NCBI RefSeq assembly: GCF_036370855.1
Contig: NC_088132.1
Span: forward strand, 59,682,841-59,746,840
Direction of reading: 5' to 3'
Origin: Dromaius novaehollandiae
Lineage: Eukaryota > Chordata > Aves > Casuariiformes > Dromaiidae
DNA length: 64,000 nucleotides
In this document: piece after piece, positions 53,841 to 64,000 of the stretch
How positions within the stretch are numbered: the stretch's first letter is position 1
Layout: each line of letters starts with the position of its first letter
Translations under genes and position numbers: made by a program
The notes under the pieces: generated by a model
The model's input: the letters and a program-made list of their open reading frames with translations, nothing else
What the model was told of the DNA's origin: nothing
Database searches by the model: none

Positions 53841-56800
53841 CTCATTCATTATGATTTTACTTAATAATAAACCTGAAATAAATGCTTGAAATTATTTCAG
53901 AGATTTTTTTTGCAGCTTTCCAGTCTAGATTAATTAGGTGCTAAGAATAGAACACCTGAACCATTAGAAATGATTCACTGCTTTCTTTCCTAAGGATGTA
54001 AATTAACACATGTTCTTTTTTGCTGACAAAGTAAATTCTGCTTTAGGAAACCCATGAAGCATGGCCATTGCAAGTAGAGACAAATGTATGATGCTAGCTT
54101 TCCATCCTAAAGCAGCAGCTTCAGTTAGGTCTTATTTTATGTCATCTTCCTTCCCCTGTGACAGTTCTAAGTAACGAGGAACACATGCTGTTGAGGAGCT
54201 GAGCCACAGAAACCTCTCTGGAGAGTGCGACTGAAGGCAGCGATTGTGGAATCACAATCACGTAAACATCAGTGATAAAAACATTGTCCTTTCCAACCTT
54301 CTGGATGGTATGGAGACAAAACCACTGATGGTCAGTCTACACCAGCCCACTTCTGGTTTCTAACACTGGTGGAAAATTGAAGAGAGCTGCTAATGCAGGC
54401 ACAGGAAGATGATGGAGACATTGTGAATTTAAGGCAAGTCTGGGCAGAAGGTTTAAGCCCTGTGACCTACTTGCTTCACCCCCACAGATACTGCCCAGGC
54501 TCATGCTGGGCTTAGAAAAAAATCTGTATTTGGACTATATTCTGGCAGACTGTATCTCACTGTATCTGGCCTGGTGCTGGCGTGAGTTGTGTACAGCGCT
54601 TGGACCCATGTTCAGGTGTTCAAGCACCTGGCTGTGGAGGGCTGCAGATGTATGGATTCGAAGCTTTAAAAAAGTGGATAGTGGGCAAGTCCAGCCATGA
54701 GAGCAAGCCTGGCTCCACGCTCAGCTCATAGCACAGGCATATTCAGAAAGCTCTCTGTGCTGACAGAGATAAATGGAAGCTGTAGGAAAGTGATAGAAAG
54801 CAGAGTTCAGACCACTCTCTGTGGGTGATATTCCTCTTCATGTTTTATTTCCAGTTATTTTAAAATTAAGCCATAAATTGAAGGCAGAATTCACATTACA
54901 CATTCATCTCCTCTTCTGCAGGCCTCTGGGGGACAGCCATTCCACTTTATCAGGATGCGGAATGGAGGATTTCTGACCATTGTTGAGCTATTACGTGAAT
55001 GTATATGTACTGCTTGAATAGGCAGGTGTTTTCTTTTATGCTGTCCTGGGACATATCAGTTTTCTTTTCCCATACTACTACTTGTTAACATCCATACTGG
55101 TATTCCTCATGTCCTGTTTTGACAAGATGTCTAATAGGGTCTGGTCCCCAGAGAATGAGGACTTATGCTGAGGATACATTTTTGCCCGTGTTGGAATATG
55201 GGATTGAATAAAACACATTTTTGAATTTAAGAAATATCCTTTTGAAAGCAGGTAAGGTGAGGAGAAGCAGGAAGAGAAATAAAAAGGTACTAAGAACAGG
55301 GGAACATTTTATTGTCAAAAAGAAATAATTATTCATGATATGTAGGATGTCTAGAATGATTTTCCAGCCACTGAATCATTAATTAAGCCTGAATGAAACT
55401 TTTCCTGCTGTTGAGGCATTTATGGTGGTCTTAATCCATGTGGATTTTCTATTCTATAGTAGTTTAGTCAAACTCATTAAGACTCTTAAGACTTAAAAGA
55501 CTTTTCCCTAGTGGGACACTAATCTGGGTCTCTCTCCTCTGCCTAGCTGCATATTTTCACAAAACTCTAGGAAGTGAATATCTCTAAGACCTTTACTGCT
55601 CTGTCAGTAGCTAAGACTGGCCAACAAGTAAAAATATCTTAGGAGGGGATCAGCACAAAGCCAGTGAAATTACCTGCAGGCACTCCTTAAGAAAACAGGC
55701 TAACAGAAACATACACAACCAGCAGCAATGAATCTAGCTAGTAAATCAAGCAGTGACCACTCCTGGGCACAGAACTCAAGTGTCTGTGTTGTGAAATGAT
55801 GAGACTGGCTCCTGGCACATGTGGCCCAGGCCAGTTATCACCTTCCGACCAGTTTCTGGGCATGGTCTGGAGGCAGCACAGGCCAGGACTATTCCTGTTA
55901 GGCAGTCATCCCACAGGCACCCTTTGCAGTGGGAAGGAGAATATGCTGTACGCTCTGCTATTGCAGCTCGTCTCAGTGTCAGAGAATGGCCCTGGATGCG
56001 TTCAATATAGGAGAGAGAGTGGGTTCCCCAAAGCGGCCTTGGGGTATGGGTTTAGGTCTGGCTCCAAGGAAAGTCATTGGCACAACTACTTACAGCTTAT
56101 TTAGCCTCTGAGGTTTCATGGCATTGAAGCGGAGTGGAGTGGAGGGTGGGCAGCTGGTTTAAGCAAATGCATGCAGTTGCTATGGATCAAAAGAGGTAGT
56201 CTGTACAGGTGTTACGGCAGGAAAGGAACCGAAGTAGTATGTCCTTGCTGAAGAAGCAATGGAAATGGAAACCAAAGGAAGAAATGCACCAGGGGATGGC
56301 AAAGGAAAGAAACAGTTGAATCAAGATGGAGGTACTCTGACAAACTACTACTTTTTCTTGCATAATCTGGTCCTGCCTACATCTCTGAGCTCATGTTTTT
56401 GTACTCCACAGCTTGCTCCATCTGCTCCTACTTGCTCTTTGGCAAGGCTTAGTGTTTTCATGGCTGGGCTACAGAGTACCAGGCTCTTTGGCACAGACAG
56501 TGGCTGGGATCAAGGCTTTCACTGCATTTTGACTTGGCAGGCTACATTTTCCCTCACCGCAAATCCTTTTCCCTTTTGCCACCTAGGCTTGTTCTTTCCT
56601 GACTGAGCACAGCCTCCCTCCACCAAGCCAGTGGTGCAGCGTTACCCTCCCAGCAGCGAGGATTAGCCCTTGTAAGCAGCACTGCGTCGCTCTCAAGTGT
56701 ACCAATACGAGTGGTGCAGAGGCTAGTAACATGCCCTTACCTGACAAGCGAAAACCCTCCCACAGCCGAGCTTCCCTGCCTTTTGTGGGGCTGAAGCACT

Positions 56801-57879
56801 ACAGCTCTGTTTCACACAACCATCTAAGGTTTTCTGTTTGTTGCAGGCTGTAAAAAATAGCAAGGAAGGACACGGACAGCAAGACAATTCCCCAGATAAC
56901 TGTGGAAACACATTTAATCTTTTGTTGCTGTGAGCCCGTTGTTTGTTTCTTGATGCCAGTAGTCAGAACATTTATCACGACTACCCTGAATTATCTCAGC
57001 ATGCCATGATGTCAGGCAGGGTGAGAGTCTCCCTTTGAAGTGGCCTTTCTTTCAGTAGGTGGATTCAGCGAAGAAAAGGAGGAAGGATTTAGTCAAGGTT
57101 TTTGGAAGAGCCCAGGGTCGCTGAGCTCACCCAGAGCGGGTGCTCCTGCATGAACGGTGGCTTTGTGTGCGCTCAGACGGCAGCAGCCCAGCGGTAGCTC
57201 TGCACGAGCACAGACGACGAAGGATGAGGTTTGACACTGGCATCCACAAGCACAGGCCCACGGAAATAAAGAGTGGCCTATTGTGCCAGGTCTGGATTTG
57301 GTAGTGAATGTAAAGACAGATGGGATGTGAAAGAACGGGATTACCAGCGTTCAGGAAAAAACACTGGACTAAGTAGTTAGTCCAAACCTGAGACAATCAA
57401 GCTGCTCTCTGTCTCCTGATAAACAATTACTGGGATTAAAGGCTGAGAGAGATGTCATGTCTCAGTCCTTCTAGAGGAACTTATTACTGAGGCTCATTTT
57501 TCTCCTGTCTGGAGCAGCTGGAAGCACTCAAATAGGCCATGACATGGAGAGCTGGGTTCTTACAGCCACTAAAATACAACCACAGGGCAGGCTGGATGGA
57601 GCTGAGCTAGCTCTGCCTGCACTCAGAAATGGTGGGACTTGAAGCAGCTCAGCCTGAGCATGCTGTGGAGAGATGTTCAACCAGAGCAGATGTATTCTGC
57701 TCTCTAGGAAGATTGTTAGCTCAGCCCAACACCCGGCTACTGAGGCCACATGCTTTCCCGGGTGGACCTGACTCTCGTCCTGCCAGGAAGGCAAAGCAGG
57801 CCTACTCCTGCCTCACCTCTGCCGTGTAGACATGCCTAATGCGTCTGGACTGAAGCTGGTACCAAACTGGCTTCCACCT

Positions 57880-58125
57880 GGCAGCGGCCGCAGCCTCCCC
57901 GGTGTGGCTGGGGCATGGTGCGCCCTCACCGACGAGCCGTGCTGACCCTCGGAAACGGGCAGCCACGGAGGGGCAGCCCCAGGGAGGCCAAAGCTGCCAG
58001 GGGCTGTGAGGGGGCGGCAGGCTTCAGCCAGCACCGCCCTGAGCTGCCAGCGAGCAGTTTCGGCTCTGGCACCAGGCACGCCGCGCTGGCGTGTCTCTGC
58101 AGCCGGGCTTCGTGGGGAGGGCTTG
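57880..58125. other. Isolated GC/CpG-rich patch
   Basis: About 250 bp clearly richer in G+C and CpG than its surroundings, with a NotI-like GCGGCCGC and no gene that I recognise beside it. It could be an orphan CpG island, an enhancer, an unseen non-coding RNA promoter, or chance. Confidence 0.4.
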
Positions 58126-60384
58126 TGGATTCGACTGGGGCAATTAATACGTGTCTTACAGCTTGATATCTTCTGCAGCACCAATCAAGTGACATGCATT
58201 TCCTTGTATGTATTTCTGTTGGGAAGTTTAGCATTACTGCTGTAATGGCTAAAACTCATCATTTTTTGCCCTTTTTCCCACAAAAAGAAGGCTGTTGTAG
58301 CCACGTGGTGTGTATCTATGCCAGTATTTTTGCCCCTCTCACCTACCCTTTTAGGTTAATTTCAGTCAGAGATGTAGAAGCATTAATTTCTTAAAAATTT
58401 CATGAAAATGAATGCCTGGATAGAGAGGAGAGATATTATGAGGGGCTCCTTTGAGGGAAAGGCAGCTGTCTGGATTCACCCCTTATTAAACCCTGCAGAA
58501 AATCTACATGAGAAAGTGTTATTTTGAATGTTCCTCATAAAAGAAAGCTTCACTTGGAGTTTGTGCCTAATTGGAAAGTCCAAACTTGAGAGTCAAAGCC
58601 GCAGGAAACCAGACTTCAGTAGTTCAGCTGCGCATAGTGTTATTCCTCCCTCTCTCTCTTTTTAATGAAAGTGTGGATGTTGGCATCACTCTCTTTGGCG
58701 GGTAGGGGATTCATGAGCAGCTCTGTGCACGTGGACTCAGCCACTGTAAGGAGCCCGGAGCAGCTGCTCTAGGCACCAGGTGAGATCCTCCAAGCGCGCT
58801 GCGCTGGAGTCAAGCCTCTCCAGCGGCTGCGGCATCCCCGAGCCGGAGAAAGCCCTTCCGTGGTGGGCAGCACGCAGGGGCCCTGGCAAATGTCAGGCCG
58901 GGCAGGCTGTCACGGGCCCACAGTCACTAGATCTGACCCATGGCATGGTGGGCACATTGATTGCCGGGGAGGCGAACATCTGCCCATTTTTCCAAATCCT
59001 TTGTTTCTTTCACCCTTCCCGTGTTGCAAAACCAAGATCAGGGCAACGAGCGCCCGCTGACGTGCTGGTTTCAGGTCCGCGCCGAGCAGGGTGCTATAAC
59101 CAGACTGTTTAGGGTCATTTCTGCCTTTTGCTGCTAGTGAGGGCTCACAGGTGGAAAGGAGTTGGAGCAAATTGAGAGTAGGCTACTTGGCACCACGTTG
59201 CCATGTCAAGCGTCACTGGGAGCTGGGCTTGGAGCCACTCGCCCAAAGGACACCCAGGCCCTGGCGTGAGCTGGGGCTGCTCTGATACAGCCCGCGGCGG
59301 TCTGGAGATGAAGCACGTTTTGCTCTCAAAATCACGGGAGGCTTAACATCATCTTATTGCCTTGTTTTTTTCTTTAGGAGTGCTCCTATAACATGTAGCT
59401 CACTGAAGGGCATTGTCCCATTTGCCTAAGTGTTTTGACACTGTTACTTAGTATCAGGTTTTATTTATGCTCTTCAGAATTTCATTGGTTTACGGAGGCC
59501 AAGCCTTCAGGGCATATGACAAGGGATATGAGCTAGAAAAACAAGCAGCCTCATACAGCAAGAAGTCACGTTTCTTTACTGTAAACATGTGGAAATTCTT
59601 TGCTAAAAACACAGTATGGGAAAAGCAAACTTTGATGAAACCTAGGCCAAGGAATGACTGAGCCTATGCAGTTCATATGAAAATCAAAGATAATAGTCAA
59701 ACTAAAGAAACCTGAGAGCTTTCTTGGCTGTATTTCAGTGACAGGGAACATTTTAATTGTGAATGCAATTACATTTTGTATTTTCCTCGAGGTTTGAAAA
59801 ATTCTAGTTAGCCTTTTTGCTCTCCTTTTTGCATCTCTTTAGACATGTTGTCTTTAGATATTACCACAGAAGAATCCAAGTATTAGGGGAAAGATTGGTA
59901 TTATTATGTTTCTGGTCGGACTGAAATGAGGAACTTTTGGGATTTTTCTTGGAAGAAAAGGCATGGGATGTGGTCAGTTCTAGATCAGGTAGTTTTGGAC
60001 ACTTTGGGACTATGCCTCTGACTGCTGGCTGCTCCGCACATAAAAATGCTGATTCCGTATGTTGGAATATTGAGTTACCTGCTTTACTGAACACACCTGT
60101 ATTGCACACCCACCTATACTGAACTATTTAACAGGGGCTGTACTCCCAGAGCCAACTTCTCATTTATATTTCCATCTCTTCACACCACCTTGGCTGTGCA
60201 AACGGATACTTACGCAGACACACATACGTACACACAGCCAGAGCCACAGCTACACACATAGGTATGTGTTTATCCCTAAAATATATATACATCATATCTG
60301 TATCTATATACATTTTTTAGAAGTGAATCTAGGCAGCAAGTCGAAAATTTTTGTTTTACATATGATGGTTATGGTGATCACCTC

Positions 60385-60545
60385 CTGACTCCAGTGGAAG
60401 TTTGGTTGTGCAAAGAGTCAAGGATCAGGCCCTTTGTGATAGCTCTACCCTTAATCCAAATGCACTAGTTTAAGCCTTGATCATATGGAAATTGATGGCA
60501 GTTCTGTCATTGACTTCAGAGCAACAAGGATTTGGCCCTAAGTTT
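60385..60545. repeat. Old amniote repeat remnant
   Basis: Contains GACTCCAGTGGAAGTTTGG, GGATCAGGCCCTTTG and, further on, CATTGACTTCAGAGC with GGATTTGGCCCTA. These recall the GACTTCAATGGGAG and CAGGATCAGGCCC cores common in old amniote interspersed repeats. Two copies or arms may be present. Family uncertain. Confidence 0.4.
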
Positions 60546-63500
60546 AATTTGCACTACCTCCTTAATAGTTCTTTTTCTGCATACGTTTGAATTGCCAGAG
60601 ACCATAAGATAAACATTGGGGGTTAAAAAAAAACATAATAAAATGGTTTAATTTATTTCTGGGTCTATCAAACATTTGTGCTGATAGTATTTTTATGTTC
60701 TTAGTTTTCATTTTAAAATAAACAATAACACTGTGATGGGAGATCTCCTAATTTCCTGTTAATAGAGTTTAAATTGAAAAGCATTTTTCAATGGGAATGC
60801 TGCCCATTTAAATTATGGATGGCAATTTTGTTCCATTTTTAAGCTCTTCTGTTCTGGCTGGAGATCCTTGAGTCATAAGGCATTTATAGCTTCTTTAGCA
60901 ATACATAACAACAACAGAACTGACACTTTCACATACATCCATAAAGATGTTAAGAATGTATTATGGTTATAACAGAGAAAGGCAAAATCAACAAGTTAGG
61001 AGAGAGAGTCGGATTTGCCCTTGGCTGCCCCCAGCCCTGAGGCCCCCAGCCATACACCTCCAAAATCTCTAGTTTAGCTGTATGTACTTCCATCATTCCT
61101 TCCTTTGAGTGGGAGATGTACATACGTACATATACGTATCCCTGTGCATAGATGTACCCACATATGAGCCATGGGCTCAGGGAAAGGCAGAGATTTCTTG
61201 CTGCTGACTGGGCTGTGGGGATAGGAAGGGCAGAGATCGAGCGGTGGTGCAGCACCCAGTGGACTCCCAGCCAAGCTACGGCCACCATTAAGTGCAAAAT
61301 CCTGGCCCTGCTGAAGTACATGGAAAAGCTCACACTGACTTAAAGCCAATATTTCACCCGCTATGAACACAGCATTAAAGAACTGATCGGAGTGGAGCAG
61401 CCCTGGTAGCCAGTGACCATGGACAGGAGAGCAGGCAGAGTACACGACATCTTAATGAGGCTTGAGTTTAGCAACACATTTTATTCTCTTAGGGACTGAT
61501 GTAGTGTAAGAGTGATTCCTCAACTCTAAATTTATCTGCTTTATTGGTTTTGTGTCACTGCCATAATTTTATTGATTTTTTAAACAGTGATACCACAAAA
61601 GGCCTCTGAAGACCGAAATGTATAGCAAGTAAACTCTTCTACGTTTATTTTACTTTGCAAGTCAGGCACCTATGTTTAAATTTGGCATTTCAAGGTGCAC
61701 TTTGAGGCTTGTTGAAGCTTTACAAATGGCCAATACGTGGGAATAGGAATGGAGAATTCTGTCCTAGAGGCTCGTTTTTGGGATCCTTCTGATCTGAGAT
61801 TATTACCACAGCATGTTACATCAGTCATAACAGACACGCAGTAGGTGACCTAGGTTGTTAGGAAGCCATTAATCAACAAATCATCAACAAGATAAAACTT
61901 GGTGTCTCTTCTCGTGCCTTTGGACGTGAAGGACGGCCGGATTGCTCCAGGGCTGCGAGGATCAGGAGGGAGACGCTCTGGCTGCCTGCTGAGCTGCTGC
62001 AGCTTTGTGTTCCCGTGCCACGTCCTCCGGGGGAGGGTGCAAGATCCTGTAGGCTGAGACCAGAGAAAGTTTTGCTGGCTGCTTACTAGTTGCCAAGGAA
62101 ATTCAGAGGCTAGAATTTCTTGATTTTATGGATGTGAGCAAGTTGTTTGGGAGAGTTTAGCTGGGGCCTCAAACTGAAGGCAAAGGCAAGAACAGGGGAT
62201 TTTTAAGCATTAAGGAGTGAGAAAGAGCAGTGCAGTGTGTGCTACTGCTGAGGCAGCTGAGGTTGCTGTGTCTCCGATTCTCAAGAAGTTAGGGTGGACA
62301 AGGGAAGCAAGTTTTTATCCTTTTGGAGCGGGATAAGGTCAATATTTACAATCCATGTTCACTATTTCTTGGCATTGCTGGCCAGTATGCCCCAGAGCCC
62401 TGACTGTTTCAGTGGTACCTTTGATTATGGCTTCAAGCTCAGTTCAGTCTTTCTGTCTGATATTTGTATTTTACCTGTAGTAGAGTTAGATCTTAAAATA
62501 AGTATTGGCTGCTTATGAGAATGCCTTAGTTAAACTAGCAGATATATCCTACAGAAGGAGGAAGAGTATCAGGAAAGGCAGATATGAACAGCCTTGAAAT
62601 GCAGTACTCAAGCCTGCAGCAGGACCCAAGGAGAGGCACTCCTGGTATGTTTTTAAACACTTCAGAGTCAAATTCTCAGTTGGTGCAGTGTTGTGCAGCT
62701 TTCTCTTATGTTTGCTGTCCTCACTGGCCATAAACATCTACTCATCCCTGCTGAACGCTGAAGAGATCCCCTCAGTTCATCCAGGGATCTTTGGATTTCA
62801 GTACCGTACATTGTGCAAGTGACTCAAACCCTGGCTTAGCTCACTTGCCTGTGCACAGAGCACAATTCTTGGAGGAGCCAGATTCCCACAGTAACTGAGA
62901 ATGACTATAAATGGAGGGAGCACAGGGAACTTGTCCTTTGTTTCCAGCAGGAATATACCACAGAACACACCACATTTTATTTTCTAAGTACATATATCTC
63001 ATTTTCTTTATGTAGTTAAATTATTTGCAGTGAATGAAAAGTATAGTCCTTTTTTTTCATCTGCTACTGTATGATGCATTGCAAATGAGTTAGCAATTTT
63101 TAGGGCAGAGACTGTCTAATTGTTATATGTGTGCATACAGTGCGTAATGGGATGGGGCATGGTTTCCGAGGGTTGCCACAGGAGATATGCCTCTTTTGCT
63201 CCTGGGAAAGTTGGATCTCAGATCATAACATTTACTAAAGAGATGTAACACTACCTCCATACTGCCATGCTGGAGGCCTCTGAAACAAAGACCACCACAC
63301 TGCCAGGAGGATCACAATCTATTTAAGGGTGCTACTACACACAGTTTTACACTTCATACGTTAAAGACATGACATATACTACTGCTATTAGACATAAAAC
63401 CACCCATGTTAATGTTTGGTGATGCTGAGGAGAAGGATGATGAAGGTTTCTGGTGGTAATGGTAAGGATCAGGCGGTAATTCAGCTAAGTTAGACCTTTG

Positions 63501-63679
63501 CCAATGGGCTCCGCGACTGGCAAGATTCTGCTGTAAACCAGTGGATTGTACTTATCAGTGGATACAGGCATTAAAACAACAAAGATGTGAGACAGTATTT
63601 TTGGGTGGCCCTGCGAGATGAGGAACCTACCTACTCCACTGACTGAAAGAGGAGCTAAAGGAAGTCAGTAGCTGATGAG

Positions 63680-63800
63680 AAAGCTAAATCTTGATCTTGC
63701 AAACATTTCTGCCTGTGCTTTAAAACTGTGTCTAGTTCCATTGGTGTTAATGGCACTTCTCAAGGGCTTAGGGATAAGCTGATTTTTAAAAGCTTGCAGG
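63680..63800. repeat. Palindromic old repeat remnant (Chompy-like?)
   Basis: Reads as a decayed inverted repeat: CTTGATCTTGCAAACATTT at the left, TTCCATTGGTGTTAATGGCA in the middle and AAAGCTTGCAGG at the right. From memory this resembles the palindromic MITE-like elements of archosaurs and turtles, but I cannot confirm the family name. Confidence 0.4.
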
Positions 63801-64000
63801 CCTGTGGGCTAATAGCATCCCAGTACTGGACCATAGGAGAAGGAGAAAAAAGTGTATCACAAAATGTGTGGTATTAATTCAACAAATGTATTTAAGTTTT
63901 AATTATTTATAACATTTCAGAGTATATTAGTAAATGTTCTGTAATGTATTGATAATAGTAATGAAGTCTGAGTAATTCAATTACATCATCTTGCTATTAA

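Larger units (their letters stand above)
46341..64000. other. Gene-free flank upstream of SLC30A5
   Basis: About 17.7 kb with no reading frame resembling a known protein and no splice-linked coding exons that I could recognise on either strand. It holds scattered old repeat remnants (about 53640-53840, 60385-60545 and 63680-63800), a CA-type microsatellite, a GC-rich patch near 57.9-58.1 kb, and AT-rich unique stretches. Human SLC30A5 is likewise followed upstream by a long gene-poor interval toward PIK3R1, so distal regulatory elements are plausible. Confidence 0.7.

Noticed and set aside
54280-54310. TCCTTTCCAACCTTCTGGATGG-like end recalling a CR1 3' tail
   Set aside because: It lacks the terminal 8-bp repeats and the upstream CR1 body; too short to call.
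46341-64000. Search for retroviral or other virus-like copies, LTR pairs and transposase frames in the flank
   Set aside because: No terminal repeat pairs or protein resemblance were seen by eye; small diverged pieces cannot be excluded.

Overview
This is about 64 kb of vertebrate nuclear DNA, most likely from a bird. It carries five spliced protein-coding genes, all on the minus strand and arranged head to tail. Read in their direction of transcription (right to left) they are SLC30A5 (zinc transporter ZnT5), CCNB1 (cyclin B1), CENPH (kinetochore protein CENP-H), MRPS36/KGD4 (2-oxoglutarate dehydrogenase adaptor) and the first four coding exons of CDK7, which runs off the left edge. This is the gene order of human 5q13.2. 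Human 5q corresponds largely to the avian Z chromosome, so I infer, without proof, a Z-linked avian segment. Supporting signs are compact introns, short intergenic gaps, a sharp CpG island at each promoter and almost no recognisable young transposon.

I rebuilt the coding exons by hand from splice sites and frame. SLC30A5 has 16 coding exons (770 aa), CCNB1 has 8 (411 aa, every intron phase 0), CENPH has 9 (232 aa), MRPS36 has 4 (107 aa) and CDK7 has 4 visible (74 aa). All joined frames are open. Three introns are unusual: SLC30A5 intron 6 has both hallmarks of a U12-type intron, and CENPH intron 4 and SLC30A5 intron 13 are GC-AG introns.

Layout: 1-4295 CDK7 5' part; 4296-5428 CDK7 promoter, with two perfect TCTCGCGAGA palindromes; 5429-11499 MRPS36; 11500-12719 its promoter and the CENPH 3' UTR; 12720-19534 CENPH; 19535-20414 CENPH promoter (CHR-like TTTGAA) and CCNB1 3' UTR; 20415-23927 CCNB1; 23928-27552 CCNB1 promoter (paired CCAAT boxes, CHR-like site, E-box) and SLC30A5 3' UTR; 27553-45649 SLC30A5; 45650-46340 its CpG-island promoter. 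From there to 64000 is a flank of about 18 kb with no recognisable gene, containing old repeat remnants, microsatellites and AT-rich stretches that may be conserved non-coding elements.

The cluster mixes mitotic genes (CCNB1, CENPH, and CDK7, whose product activates CDK1-cyclin B) with metabolic and transport genes. Promoter motifs fit these roles: G2/M-type elements before CCNB1 and CENPH, housekeeping-type elements before CDK7, and ETS/YY1 sites at MRPS36. I found no wholly new biological system. The best leads are the atypical introns and the promoter architecture.
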